From JAYRSJ01 sp041920215 (lineage in GTDB: Bacteria; Pseudomonadota; Gammaproteobacteria; Burkholderiales; Burkholderiaceae_C), in contig JAYRSJ010000016.1 of NCBI GenBank assembly GCA_041920215.1, positions 1-64,000 on the forward strand: a stretch of 64,000 nt of DNA. The letters run 5' to 3'. A model generated the notes under the pieces. The model saw only the letters and a program-made list of their open reading frames with translations. It made no database searches and was not told the DNA's origin. Below, piece after piece: positions 51,443-60,071 of the stretch. The position numbers and the translations under genes were made by a program. The first letter of the stretch is position 1; each line of letters begins with the position of its first letter.

Positions 51443-52957
51443 TCAAGACAGCTTGAAGGTGGCGACCGCCGCCTGCAGGGCCTGCGCCTGCTGCTCCAGG
51501 CTGCTGGCCGCCGCCGCGGCCTGCTCCACCAGCGCGGCGTTCTGCTGGGTCATCTGGTCCAGCTGGCTGACCGACTGGTTGACCTGGCTGATGCCCTGAC
51601 TCTGCTCGCTGGAGGCCGCAGTGATCTCGCCGATGATGTCCGAGACCCGCTGCACCGAGGCGACGATCTCGTTCATCGTGCTGCCGGCATCCTGCACCAG
51701 GCGCGCGCCGGTCTCTACCTTGTCGACGCTGGTGCCGATCAGGCCCTTGATTTCCCGCGCTGCCTCGGCGCTGCGCTGGGCCAGGCTGCGCACCTCGCCC
51801 GCCACCACCGCGAAGCCGCGGCCCTGCTCACCGGCCCGCGCGGCTTCCACCGCCGCGTTCAGCGCCAGGATATTGGTCTGGAAGGCGATGCCGTCGATCA
51901 CGCCGATGATGTCGCTGATCTTCTTGGAACTGTGGTTGATCTCGTCCATGGTGGCGACCACCTGGCCGACCACGGCACCGCCCTTCTGCGCCACAGCAGC
52001 GGCCGAGCCGGCCAGCTGATTGGCCTGGGCCGCGGCATCGGCGCTCTGGCGCACCGTGTCGGTCAGGGTTTGCATATTGCTGGAGGTCTGCTCCAGCGAG
52101 GTGGCCTGCTTCTCGGTGCGCACCGACAGATCGTGGTTGCCCACCGCGATCTCGCGCGAGGCCACCGTCATCGAATCGGTGCCGGAACGCACATTGGCGA
52201 CGATGGCCGCCAGACCCTGGGCCATATCACGCACCGCGGCCAGCAGGCTGTTGTCGGCGCCGGGCGCCACCGCGATGGTCTGCGACAGATCGCCATCGGC
52301 CATATGGCGCATCACATCGCGCGCATACTCGGGTTCGCCGCCCAGCTGGCGCCAGACGCTGCCTATCACCAGCCAGGAGCCCAGGCCCAGCGCAAGCACC
52401 ACGACCAGCGCGGCCACCAGGATCGCGATCAGGCTGGACGACACGCCGCTGTGTGCCCGCTCCAGCCCGGCATTGAAACTCTCGCCGGCCTCCTTGCGGG
52501 CCTGCTGAACCGTGCCGTCCAGGGTCTTCAGGGCGCCCTGCATCTTGGCCACCGAGGCGGTCTGGTCGCCCTGCTTGACGCCGAGAAAGAGCTCGGCCGT
52601 CTCGACCGAGGCGGCGAAATAGGCCTCGAAATCCTTCTTGAGCTTGGCGCCGACCTCGGCCTTGCCCGCGATGCCCGCGATCTTGTCGAGCAGCTTGCGC
52701 AGATTCGCGGCGCGCTCCTTGGCCTCATCCAGGCGCTTTTGCTCACCCTCGGCGACCGCACTCTGTATCGTCGCCCCCAGCGCTTCGAGCTGATTGGCGA
52801 ACTGGGTGCTGGCGTCCAGATAGGGATAGTCCACCTGGCCGACCGAATCAATGGCCGAGGAGGTGCGCGCCGAGAACGCCCAGACCACCGCGATACCCAC
52901 CGCGAAGATCAGGGCAGCAAAAACCGGCAGCAACCAGATCCGGGTCTTCACATTCAT
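51443..52957 (-). CDS. Methyl-accepting chemotaxis protein
   Basis: This 504-residue chemoreceptor has a first helix at about 7-29 (WLLPVFAALIFAVGIAVVWA), a helical periplasmic sensor to about 175, a second helix (SLIAILVAALVVVLALGLG), a HAMP segment and a long cytoplasmic coiled coil. The hairpin tip contains QTNILALNAAVEAARAGEQG and GFAVVAGEVRSLAQRSAEAA, the contact surface for CheA/CheW. The Ala/Gln-rich C-terminus has no pentapeptide tether. The ATG at 52957 follows AGGAGAA. The ligand is unknown. Confidence 0.93.
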   Translation of the reverse strand: MNVKTRIWLLPVFAALIFAVGIAVVWAFSARTSSAIDSVGQVDYPYLDASTQFANQLEALGATIQSAVAEGEQKRLDEAKERAANLRKLLDKIAGIAGKAEVGAKLKKDFEAYFAASVETAELFLGVKQGDQTASVAKMQGALKTLDGTVQQARKEAGESFNAGLERAHSGVSSSLIAILVAALVVVLALGLGSWLVIGSVWRQLGGEPEYARDVMRHMADGDLSQTIAVAPGADNSLLAAVRDMAQGLAAIVANVRSGTDSMTVASREIAVGNHDLSVRTEKQATSLEQTSSNMQTLTDTVRQSADAAAQANQLAGSAAAVAQKGGAVVGQVVATMDEINHSSKKISDIIGVIDGIAFQTNILALNAAVEAARAGEQGRGFAVVAGEVRSLAQRSAEAAREIKGLIGTSVDKVETGARLVQDAGSTMNEIVASVQRVSDIIGEITAASSEQSQGISQVNQSVSQLDQMTQQNAALVEQAAAAASSLEQQAQALQAAVATFKLS

Positions 52958-53072
52958 CTTGTTCTCCTGTGATCCAACGACAAGGCGCGCCACCCGCTAC
53001 GGCAGCGCGCCAGCCTGTGGGCATGCCGCTGTCTCACAGCAGCCCGCAGGCATCCAGCCAACGCGCTTCTCT

Positions 53073-53516
53073 TCAGTCGACGCTCAAGACCACCTTGACC
53101 GTCCCGTCGACCGCGGACTTTTCGATATAGCCGATCGCATCCGCATTGGCGGCCACGAACTTCTTCACCTCGGCCGCGCTGGCCAGTTCCTTGGGTGGCG
53201 TGGCCTTGCCGGAGAACACCAGCCGCGACCAGCCCGCCTTGACCTGCGCGGCATTCTTGCCGGTGACCTTGGTGTAGAACTGATCGCGTACCGGCGCGCC
53301 ATCGGGCAGATCGGCCGCCAGCGCATTGCCGCCACCGGGCAGCGCATTGCTCTTGCCCAGGAAGATATTGGCGACCTGATCCGCCGTCAAAGCAGCGCTC
53401 GCGTTCTTGGGGTTGACGATCACGGCCACCTGAGCCTGAGCCAGACCGGCCACCGACAGACCCGCGGCGAGCAGCAGCGCAGGGAGGTACTTCTTCATCA
53501 TGGTGTTGGACTTCAT
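53073..53516 (-). CDS. Small PstS-like periplasmic substrate-binding protein
   Basis: This 147-residue secreted protein has a signal peptide (YLPALLLAAGLSVAGLAQA) and a single PBP-like lobe: VAVIVNPKNASAALTADQVA, NIFLGKSNALPGG, VRDQFYTKVTGKNAAQVKAG and ANADAIGYIEKSAVDGTVKV, the last resembling the phosphate-binding protein C-terminal strand. True PstS is about twice this length, so it may bind differently or act with the porin next to it. The ATG at 53516 follows GGAGGT at six bases; ATGs at 53501 and 53498 are alternatives. It is 16 bp after the porin stop. Confidence 0.8.
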   Translation of the reverse strand: MKSNTMMKKYLPALLLAAGLSVAGLAQAQVAVIVNPKNASAALTADQVANIFLGKSNALPGGGNALAADLPDGAPVRDQFYTKVTGKNAAQVKAGWSRLVFSGKATPPKELASAAEVKKFVAANADAIGYIEKSAVDGTVKVVLSVD

Positions 53517-53532
53517 GTCTGGACCTCCGCGC

Positions 53533-54756
53533 TCAGAACACCGTGTCGACAGCGATGCTGAAGACATTCACGCTGCGCTGACCGAAAGCCGCCGTGTTGT
53601 TGACGAACAGACCCGGACCACCCTGGGGCCGGATGCGGTCGTACTGCGCCTTGATCGCGATATTGCGCATCGCGTCCCAGCGCACGCCCAAAGCGGTCGT
53701 CTTCTGCGCCGGGTTCTGCGAAGCCACCGTGTCGTTGACGATCCGGCTGAGGCCGTCCAGCTGAGGGCTGAGGCCGGCAGGAATCGTGTTGCTGACATTG
53801 CTGCTGTCGCGCTTGAGTTCCGACAGCGTCAGATAGGGCGTGAACTTGCCGATGCGATAGCCCACCGTGCCATACCAGCCGGTCGTGTCGGCCACATAGG
53901 TGTCGGTGCGACGCTTGGTGAACTCGAAGTTGGCGATGAAATTGCCTTCGTCGTAAGCCAGACCCAGGCCGGTGAAGCTGGCGTCCTTGTTATTGGGGTC
54001 GAACTGATCGCCGATGGCAGGAACGCCCGGCACCGGTACGGCACGCAGCGTGGCCACCAGCTGGTTCAGACTGACCGATTCGACCGTCAGCTTGGTGACC
54101 ACATGGCCAACACGCAGCGTCAAGCCGCCATCGAGTTCAGCGGTGGCATTGAAGCCGACCATGTCCTTGAACTTCAGCGTGGTGCGCTCGACCTTGTCCT
54201 TGGACGAGCCGGCAAACAGCTGGGCACTCAGCGTCGCGGAGCCGAGGCTGGTCTGGTACAGCGCGTCGACGCCGTCGAAGTGGCTGACCGGCACCTGGCC
54301 GTAGACGTCCAGCGGCGGACGCAGCCAGGTGTTGGCATAGCCGACATCGCGGAAATCAGAGACCGCGAAGAAGGGGCCGCCCATGCGGCCCACGCGCAGG
54401 GCCAGACCCGGCATCAGCTGGGCCTTGCCGAAGGCCCATTCCAGCTTGGGCTTGAAATTGCCCTCGCCACCATGCTTGACCAGCACCTGTGCGGTGGCCG
54501 AGAACATGGGGTTGAGACGGCCGGTGACTTGCAGGCCCAGCTTGCTGTCGACCTCGCCGCTGGCCGACTTGTTGGCCCCACGCGTCTGGCCCGGGATCAC
54601 GTAGTCGGCATCGTCGGTATTGGTCTGCACCAGGCCGAGGGTCGCGAAACCGGAAAAAGAAAAGGCGGAATCGCTTCCGCCTTGCTGGGCCTGGGCGCCC
54701 AGGCTCACCAAGGCCGCGGCCAGGGGCGCCAGGCGCCAGATCGTCGTTGTCTTCAT
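53533..54756 (-). CDS. Outer-membrane porin-like protein
   Basis: This 407-residue protein has a signal peptide (RLAPLAAALVSLGAQAQ), alternating beta strands throughout and a C-terminal Phe (NVFSIAVDTVF), which is the outer-membrane insertion signature. Strand-like segments include FSFSGFATLGLVQTN, SKLGLQVTGRLNPMFSATAQ, GGLTLRVGHVVTKLTV and TALGVRWDAMRNIAIKAQYD. It resembles DcaP- or phosphate-porin-like proteins but the family was not identified. The ATG follows AAGGAGACCC. The adjacent small PstS-like gene suggests uptake of an anion, which is inference. Confidence 0.78.
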   Translation of the reverse strand: MKTTTIWRLAPLAAALVSLGAQAQQGGSDSAFSFSGFATLGLVQTNTDDADYVIPGQTRGANKSASGEVDSKLGLQVTGRLNPMFSATAQVLVKHGGEGNFKPKLEWAFGKAQLMPGLALRVGRMGGPFFAVSDFRDVGYANTWLRPPLDVYGQVPVSHFDGVDALYQTSLGSATLSAQLFAGSSKDKVERTTLKFKDMVGFNATAELDGGLTLRVGHVVTKLTVESVSLNQLVATLRAVPVPGVPAIGDQFDPNNKDASFTGLGLAYDEGNFIANFEFTKRRTDTYVADTTGWYGTVGYRIGKFTPYLTLSELKRDSSNVSNTIPAGLSPQLDGLSRIVNDTVASQNPAQKTTALGVRWDAMRNIAIKAQYDRIRPQGGPGLFVNNTAAFGQRSVNVFSIAVDTVF

Positions 54757-55060
54757 TGGGTCTCCTTATGGACAGCTAGCAAGGACAGGTGTGCCAACGG
54801 ACAGCGCCTGCGAGGCCTGCCTCACACCTGATTACATGCTAGGTTTTTCTCCGCCGAGCCGCTCGCCTTTAGTCATTTTTGAGCCACAGCCCGCGCACAA
54901 ATATCATCTTTATCAGAGCAAATTCACGCTTGCGCAGACGCGAGCGGCGCGGGAGGCCGGCGACCCGCGCAGCGAGCGCGGCGACCTCCGCTACGCCAGA
55001 CTGGCGTCCGCGCAGCGGCTGCGGTGGCGGCGCAAGGCAGGAAGGCCTGAAGCCTGCGGC
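54757..55060. other. Intergenic region upstream of the porin operon
   Basis: About 300 bp without a credible gene. Bases 54841-54930 are noticeably AT-richer than the surroundings, as expected for a promoter region of the leftward porin gene, but no clear -35/-10 pair was found. The rest, adjoining the glycosyltransferase stop, is GC-rich with short repeats of GCGC-type words and no evident terminator. Confidence 0.5.
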
Positions 55061-56065
55061 TCAGTCCGCAGCGGCCGCGAGGTGTTGCAGCACTCGCTGC
55101 AGCACCTCCTCGGCGCTGAACCACTCGGGCTGGCGGCGCAACACCTCGACATTGGGGCCCCAGGGGCCCCACATCTCCGGCTCGGTGGGCCCCAGCACGC
55201 TCAGCAGCCGGGCCCCGACCGCGGCCGCCATATGGGCCGGGCCGGTGTCATTGGCCACCACCAGCGCGGCGCGCTGCAGCAGGGCGTTGTAGACGCCCAG
55301 CGACACGCCGCCCAAGGCCAGCGCCGTCGGGTAATGCTCGCGGGCATGCGCCTCCTCGCCACCCGGCCCGGGGCACAGCAGCGCCGTCACGCCGGCCTCC
55401 GCAAGCAAGGCGGCGAAGCGCTTGAAATGGGGCCAGGTCTTGCTCAGCGTCTCGAAATTGCCGCTGGCAAACGGGCACAGCAGCACATAGCGCTGACCTT
55501 CGCCCATACCCTGGGCCGCCAGCAGCGCCGCGGCCTGCTGCTGCTGAGCCGTCGAGACCTTGAGGTCGATGCTCGCCGGCGGCTGCGGCGCGATCGCCTG
55601 GCCCTCGGCCTGCAGAAACAGATTGGCCAGCTGCCAGTAGTTCATGAGCGCATGGCAGCGCGGCGGCATGGCCGGCGCGCGCTTGAGCAGCCAGCCCCGG
55701 CCCTCGTGGGCAAACCCGATCGCCTTCAGGCCGGCCAGGCGCATCTCAAGTGCCGAGGAGAAGGACCAGGGCATCGCAATCGCATTGAGGCTGCGGCGGT
55801 GGAAGTCCGGCTCGGCCACGCGGGCCGCGCGCCGCAGCGCGCGCAGCTGGGCCACCCGTTCGCCCAGCTTAGGCGGCCGCACCTGCACCGGCCAGCCCTC
55901 GGCCTCCAGCAGCGACCTGGCCCAGCCCTTGCCGATCAGCTGCAGGCGGTAGCCGCGCTGCTCCAGCAAGCGCAGCGCCGGCACGCTCAGCACCACATCA
56001 CCGACGAAGTTGCGCAGCCGCACGACAACGGTCTGACCAGCGGGCTCTCTTATCATTGTTCGCAT
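55061..56065 (-). CDS. Glycosyltransferase family 9 (heptosyltransferase-like)
   Basis: This 334-residue GT-B protein resembles WaaC/WaaF heptosyltransferases of lipopolysaccharide core synthesis. It begins VVVRLRNFVGDVVLSVPALR with the acceptor-domain motif. The donor domain has YVLLCPFASGNFETLSKTWP, LCPGPGGEE, VVANDTGPAHMAAAVGARLL and VLGPTEPEMWGPWG, including the D(T/S)GPxH motif typical of GT9. It probably acts at the inner face of the cytoplasmic membrane. The start at 56065 (ATG) or 56056 (ATG) is divergent from a DUF4254 gene. Confidence 0.9.
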   Translation of the reverse strand: MRTMIREPAGQTVVVRLRNFVGDVVLSVPALRLLEQRGYRLQLIGKGWARSLLEAEGWPVQVRPPKLGERVAQLRALRRAARVAEPDFHRRSLNAIAMPWSFSSALEMRLAGLKAIGFAHEGRGWLLKRAPAMPPRCHALMNYWQLANLFLQAEGQAIAPQPPASIDLKVSTAQQQQAAALLAAQGMGEGQRYVLLCPFASGNFETLSKTWPHFKRFAALLAEAGVTALLCPGPGGEEAHAREHYPTALALGGVSLGVYNALLQRAALVVANDTGPAHMAAAVGARLLSVLGPTEPEMWGPWGPNVEVLRRQPEWFSAEEVLQRVLQHLAAAAD

Positions 56066-56111
56066 CGATCACAGACACAGCAGGCGCCGGATTCTGCCAC
56101 CGCCCCTCACC

Positions 56112-56756
56112 ATGAGCCTTCAGCCCCAAGCCCTGGTCCAGCAAGTGCTGGACCTGCAGGATCAAGCCCAGCCCACCCCGCCCGCCGACAGCGATGCCAG
56201 CCTGCTGGCCTGGGTGGCGCGCAACCACCACTACAACCGCAGCCTCTGGGACGAAGAGGATCTGGCCCGTCGCACCCAGGTCAGCGACAGCGAGATCGCC
56301 GCCAACAAGCGCGCGATCGACCGCTTCAACCAGGCCCGCAACGATGCCACCGAGCGGGTCGACGAGCTGCTGCTACTGAGCCTGGGCCTGATCAGCGCCG
56401 ATAGCGCGCAAAGCCCGGCGCCGCGCCTGCAGGTGCCCGCCGGCGCCAGGCTCAATAGCGAGACCGCCGGCAGCATGATGGATCGCCTGTCCATCATGGC
56501 GCTGAAGGTGCGCGCGATGCGGGCGCAGACCGAGCGCCAGGATGTGGACGAGGCGCACCGCGAAAGCAGCCGCGCCAAGCTGGCCCAGCTGCTGCAGCAG
56601 CGCCAGGACCTGGCCGACTGCCTGGTGCAGCTGCTGGAGGACAGCGCCGCCGGCCGCGCCTACTTCAAGGTCTACCGCCAGTTCAAGATGTACAACGACC
56701 CGCGCTTCAACCCGGCCCTGGTGGCCGAGGCGGCGGCAGCGGGCCGCAAGCGCTAA
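56112..56756 (+). CDS. DUF4254 domain protein
   Basis: This 214-residue all-helical protein has NHHYNRSLWDEEDLARRTQV and SEIAANKRAIDRFNQARNDA, the signature of DUF4254, a family seen next to glycosyltransferases of lipopolysaccharide synthesis. A second conserved part is SMMDRLSIMALKVRAMRAQT. The function is unknown. The divergent arrangement with the GT9 gene fits a link to cell-surface glycan synthesis. The stop is 7 bp from the hyi start. Confidence 0.82.
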   Translation: MSLQPQALVQQVLDLQDQAQPTPPADSDASLLAWVARNHHYNRSLWDEEDLARRTQVSDSEIAANKRAIDRFNQARNDATERVDELLLLSLGLISADSAQSPAPRLQVPAGARLNSETAGSMMDRLSIMALKVRAMRAQTERQDVDEAHRESSRAKLAQLLQQRQDLADCLVQLLEDSAAGRAYFKVYRQFKMYNDPRFNPALVAEAAAAGRKR

Positions 56757-56763
56757 GCCGCCC

Positions 56764-57576
56764 ATGCCGCGTCTGGCCGCCAATCTGGACTGGCTCTACA
56801 CCGAGCTGCCTTTCGACGAGCGCCCGGCCGCCGCCGCGGCCGACGGTTTCCGGGCGGTGGAATGCCTGTTTCCCTACGGCCAGGACGGCGCCACGCTGGC
56901 CGCCAGGCTGCAGGCCCTGGGCCTGCAGCTGGTGCTGATCAACGCGCCGCCCGGCGACTGGACGGCCGGCGAGCGCGGCCTGGCCTGCCTGCCCGGCCGC
57001 GAGGCCGAATTCCGTGCCGGCCTGTCGCAGGCGCTGGACTATGCCGGCTGCTTTGCGGCCCAGCCGCTGGGCCCGCCGCGCATCCATGTGATGGCCGGCC
57101 TGCTGGGCGCCGGCACGGAGCGCGCCGCGGTCCAGCCCCTGCTGCTTGAGAACCTGCGCTGGGCGGCCGCCGCGGCCGCCGCCCGGGGCCTGCGACTGAC
57201 GATAGAGCCGATCAACGGCCGCGACATGCCCGGCTATTTTCTGAACCGCCAGGACCATGCGCTGGAGATCATCGCGGCCGTCGGCGCGCCCAATCTGGGC
57301 CTGCAGCTGGACCTCTACCACTGCCAGATCGTCGAGGGCGATGTCGCCACCAAGCTGCGCCGGGCCTGGGAGGCCGGCGTACTGGCCCATGTGCAGCTGG
57401 CCGGCGTGCCGCTGCGCCAGGAGCCCGACGCCGGCGAGCTGCGCGTCGACTATCTGCTGGCGCTCTTGGACGAGCTGGGCTATGCCGGCCATGTGGGCTG
57501 CGAGTACCGGCCACGCGCCGCGACCAGCGCCGGCCTGCGCGCCTGGGCCACGCCCTGGCTCCGGCCTGCCCCTTAG
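56764..57576 (+). CDS. hyi: Hydroxypyruvate isomerase-like TIM-barrel protein
   Basis: This 270-residue protein has the xylose-isomerase-like TIM barrel of Hyi, which converts hydroxypyruvate to tartronate semialdehyde in glyoxylate/glycerate metabolism. Signatures are LAANLDWLYTELPFDERPAA, GFRAVECLFPYG, LTIEPINGRDMPGYFLNRQD (metal Glu), LGLQLDLYHCQIVEGD (metal Asp and His), HVQLAGVPLRQEPDAGEL and VGCEYRPRA with the last metal Glu. It ends 4 bp before the convergent prs-like stop. Other glycolate genes are not in the window. Confidence 0.9.
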   Translation: MPRLAANLDWLYTELPFDERPAAAAADGFRAVECLFPYGQDGATLAARLQALGLQLVLINAPPGDWTAGERGLACLPGREAEFRAGLSQALDYAGCFAAQPLGPPRIHVMAGLLGAGTERAAVQPLLLENLRWAAAAAAARGLRLTIEPINGRDMPGYFLNRQDHALEIIAAVGAPNLGLQLDLYHCQIVEGDVATKLRRAWEAGVLAHVQLAGVPLRQEPDAGELRVDYLLALLDELGYAGHVGCEYRPRAATSAGLRAWATPWLRPAP

Positions 57577-57580
57577 GCCC

Positions 57581-58465
57581 TTAGGCCAGCGCCGCTGCCA
57601 GCAGCGGCACGACGCTGACCGCATTGCTGCCGGCATGCGGCACGCTATTGCTGCTCCAGACATGGCGCACACCGGCGGCGCGCAAGCCGGCCAGCGCATC
57701 GCCGTTGAACAGCGCATGGGTCACCGCCACATCGACCGAGGCGGCGCCACGCGCCAGCAGCTGCTCGGCCGCGCCCATCAGCGTGCGGCCGGTGGAGGCC
57801 ATATCGTCCAGCAGCACCACCGCCCTGCCCTGCACCGCCACGTCGGGCAGCGCCAGGCTGACCTGGTGATCGCCATGGCGCACCTTGTGGCCCACCGCAT
57901 GGTCCAGGCCGCCAGCACGAGCCGCTTCGCTAACCCATTGGGCACTCTCCTCATCCGGCCCCAGCAGCAGCGCATCCGGCTGACGCGCGGCAATCCAGCG
58001 GCCCAGCAGCGGCGCGGCCGAGAGCGCACGGCCCACGCCCGGGGGCATCACCTCGTCCAGGCTGGCAATGCGGTGCAGATGCGGATCGATCGTGACGATG
58101 CGGTCGAAATGCGCGGCCAGCAGCCGGGCGATATGGCGCTGGCTGACCGCCTCGCCGGGGTGGAACTCCATGTCCTGGCGCATATAGGCCAGATAGGGGC
58201 TGACCAGGCACAGCGTCTGCGCACCCAGCTCGCGGGCGGCGGGCGCCGCAATCAGCAGCTCCACCAGCTTCTCGTTGGGCTGCTGCAGGCCGCGCAGCAA
58301 AATCACCCGGCGCGGCAGCGGCTTGGGCAGCAGCAGACGCAACTCGCCGTCGGGAAAGCGGTGGCGCTGTACCAGGGCCCAGGGCAGACGCAGCGCGCCC
58401 GCCAGCTCGGCGGCCAGGGCCTGTTCATCGTCAAAGGCCAGCAGCATCGCTTGCGCATCGCTCAT
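57581..58465 (-). CDS. PRPP synthetase-like protein (noncanonical ribose-phosphate diphosphokinase)
   Basis: This 294-residue protein resembles ribose-phosphate pyrophosphokinase: HRFPDGELRLLLPKPLP (the FxDGE motif), VSPYLAYMRQDMEFHPGEAV (flexible-loop region), IVTIDPHLHR, and the PRPP loop VVLLDDMASTGRTLMGAAEQ. Ordinary Prs is about 315 residues and has a different middle region; here LLLGPDEESAQWVSEAARAG replaces the usual phosphate-site segment. It therefore is not the housekeeping enzyme and may use another phosphoribosyl substrate. The next gene upstream is an AMP/thymidine phosphorylase, 22 bp away, which suggests a joint nucleotide salvage role. The ATG at 58465 is preferred over a longer frame. 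Confidence 0.88.
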   Translation of the reverse strand: MSDAQAMLLAFDDEQALAAELAGALRLPWALVQRHRFPDGELRLLLPKPLPRRVILLRGLQQPNEKLVELLIAAPAARELGAQTLCLVSPYLAYMRQDMEFHPGEAVSQRHIARLLAAHFDRIVTIDPHLHRIASLDEVMPPGVGRALSAAPLLGRWIAARQPDALLLGPDEESAQWVSEAARAGGLDHAVGHKVRHGDHQVSLALPDVAVQGRAVVLLDDMASTGRTLMGAAEQLLARGAASVDVAVTHALFNGDALAGLRAAGVRHVWSSNSVPHAGSNAVSVVPLLAAALA

Positions 58466-58487
58466 CGCTAGGGTTCCTGTCTCGGGC

Positions 58488-60071
58488 TCAGAAGGCGTAG
58501 GAGTTGCCGCTGACGAAGTCCTGCGGCAGGCGCTCGGCCGGACCCACGCTGACGCCGGCATGGCGGTCGGCCAGCTCGCGCGCAAAGCGCAGATCGGCCT
58601 CGAACTGCGCATGGATGCGGTACAGCGGCTCACCCCGGTCGACCTTGTCGCCCAGCTTCTTCAGCAGATCCAGGCCCGCGCCGGCCACCTGCGGTGCGCC
58701 GGCCAGGCGGGCGATGCGGGCGATGCGCAGATTGTCAAAGCCGACGACCACGCCGTCGTCCGGCGCCAGGATCTCGGCCTGCAGCCCCCCCACCGGGGCC
58801 GGGCTGGCGCGGCGGCCCTGGGCCTCGATGATCGCGTTCATCTGGCTCAGCGCGCGACCCGATTCGAGGATGTCGCGGGCGATCACATAGCCCTGACCGC
58901 CCCGCACATCGGGGTCGAACTCGATCATGCGACCGGCCAGGCGCAGGGCCTTCTCGCGCAGATCGGTGGGCGCGGCCGGGTCGCCCTGCAGCACCCGCAT
59001 CACATCGCGCGCCTCCAGCACCGGGCCGATGCCATGGCCGATGGGCTGGCGGCCGTCGGACAGAACCACATCGAGCTGCAGGCGCAGATGGCTGGCGACG
59101 AACTCGAACAGTTTCTTCAGCCGCTGCGCTTCCTGGTTGGAGCGCACCTTGGCCGTCGGGCCGACCGGAATGTCCAGCACCAGATGGGTGGAGCCCGCGG
59201 CAATCTTCTTGGACAGGATGGACGCCACCATCTGGCCGGGCGAATCGATGGCCAGCGGCCGCTCCACCGAGATCAGGATGTCGTCGGCCGGCGAGAGCGC
59301 CGCCGTGCCACCCCAGGCCAGCAGCGCGCGGGTATGGCGAACGATGTCGAGCATGCGCTCGAAGCTCAGCTCCACCGTGGCCAGCTGTTCCATCGTGTCG
59401 GCGGTGCCGGCCGGCGAGGTGATGGCGCGCGAGCTGGTCTTGGGGCACAGCATGCCGTGGGCCGAGACGATGGGCACGACCAGCATCGAGGTGCGGTTGC
59501 CGGGTATGCCGCCTATGCAGTGCTTGTCCACCACCAGGCCGGCGCCCAGCTGCTGCTGCCAGTCCAGCCGGCGACCGGCGGCGATCATCGCCTCGGTGAG
59601 GTGCAGCACCTCCTCGCGGTCCAGCTCGTACTGGTTGGTGGCCACCACGAAGGCGGCCAGCTCGATCTTGGAATAGCGGGCCTGGGCGATGTCGCGGATG
59701 ATGGCGCCGATCTCCTCCTTGCCCAGGCGTTCGCCGTTGATCTTGCGATGCAGCGCACCGATCGAGGCGGCCGGCTCGGCATGGGCGATATGGGCCGCGT
59801 GGCCATCCTGCACACCCAGGCGCTCGAAGGCCTCCTCGCTGAGCCCAAGCTCGCAGGCGCTGACGATGCGCTCGTCGTCCACCACATTGAGCACCGCCAG
59901 CACCAGGCGCTCACCCTCGCCGTTATGGGTGCGCACCTCGACCTTGGACAGGGCCTGAAAACCGGCTGCCCGCACCACCGGGCAGTCGCGGTGCAGATAG
60001 ACGACGTTCTCGCGCCAGGTGTCGATGCCGACACGGCGTATGCGGAGTTCCTGGGCAGCGGCTGCGTTCAT
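58488..60071 (-). CDS. AMP phosphorylase / thymidine phosphorylase family protein
   Basis: This 527-residue enzyme of the nucleoside phosphorylase II family cleaves a nucleoside or nucleotide with phosphate. The phosphate-binding region DKHCIGGIPGNRTSMLVVPI and CPKTSSRAITSPAGTADTME match archaeal-type AMP phosphorylases more closely than E. coli DeoA. It also has an N-terminal domain of about 80 residues and a C-terminal part with HAQFEADLRFARELADRH. Length near 500 residues fits AMP phosphorylase rather than DeoA (440). Likely products would be ribose 1,5-bisphosphate and a base; substrate choice is inference. The PRPP-synthetase-like gene follows directly; its ATG overlaps the plsC-like stop (ATGA). 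Confidence 0.88.
   Translation of the reverse strand: MNAAAAQELRIRRVGIDTWRENVVYLHRDCPVVRAAGFQALSKVEVRTHNGEGERLVLAVLNVVDDERIVSACELGLSEEAFERLGVQDGHAAHIAHAEPAASIGALHRKINGERLGKEEIGAIIRDIAQARYSKIELAAFVVATNQYELDREEVLHLTEAMIAAGRRLDWQQQLGAGLVVDKHCIGGIPGNRTSMLVVPIVSAHGMLCPKTSSRAITSPAGTADTMEQLATVELSFERMLDIVRHTRALLAWGGTAALSPADDILISVERPLAIDSPGQMVASILSKKIAAGSTHLVLDIPVGPTAKVRSNQEAQRLKKLFEFVASHLRLQLDVVLSDGRQPIGHGIGPVLEARDVMRVLQGDPAAPTDLREKALRLAGRMIEFDPDVRGGQGYVIARDILESGRALSQMNAIIEAQGRRASPAPVGGLQAEILAPDDGVVVGFDNLRIARIARLAGAPQVAGAGLDLLKKLGDKVDRGEPLYRIHAQFEADLRFARELADRHAGVSVGPAERLPQDFVSGNSYAF

Noticed and set aside
54879..55292. Plus-strand frame of 137 codons upstream of the GT9 stop
   Set aside because: It runs through a GC-rich intergenic stretch and into the antisense of the GT9 gene; no ribosome site or similarity supports it.
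57581..58465. Housekeeping ribose-phosphate pyrophosphokinase
   Set aside because: The central phosphate-site region differs and the gene is paired with an AMP-phosphorylase-like gene; it is more likely a paralog.
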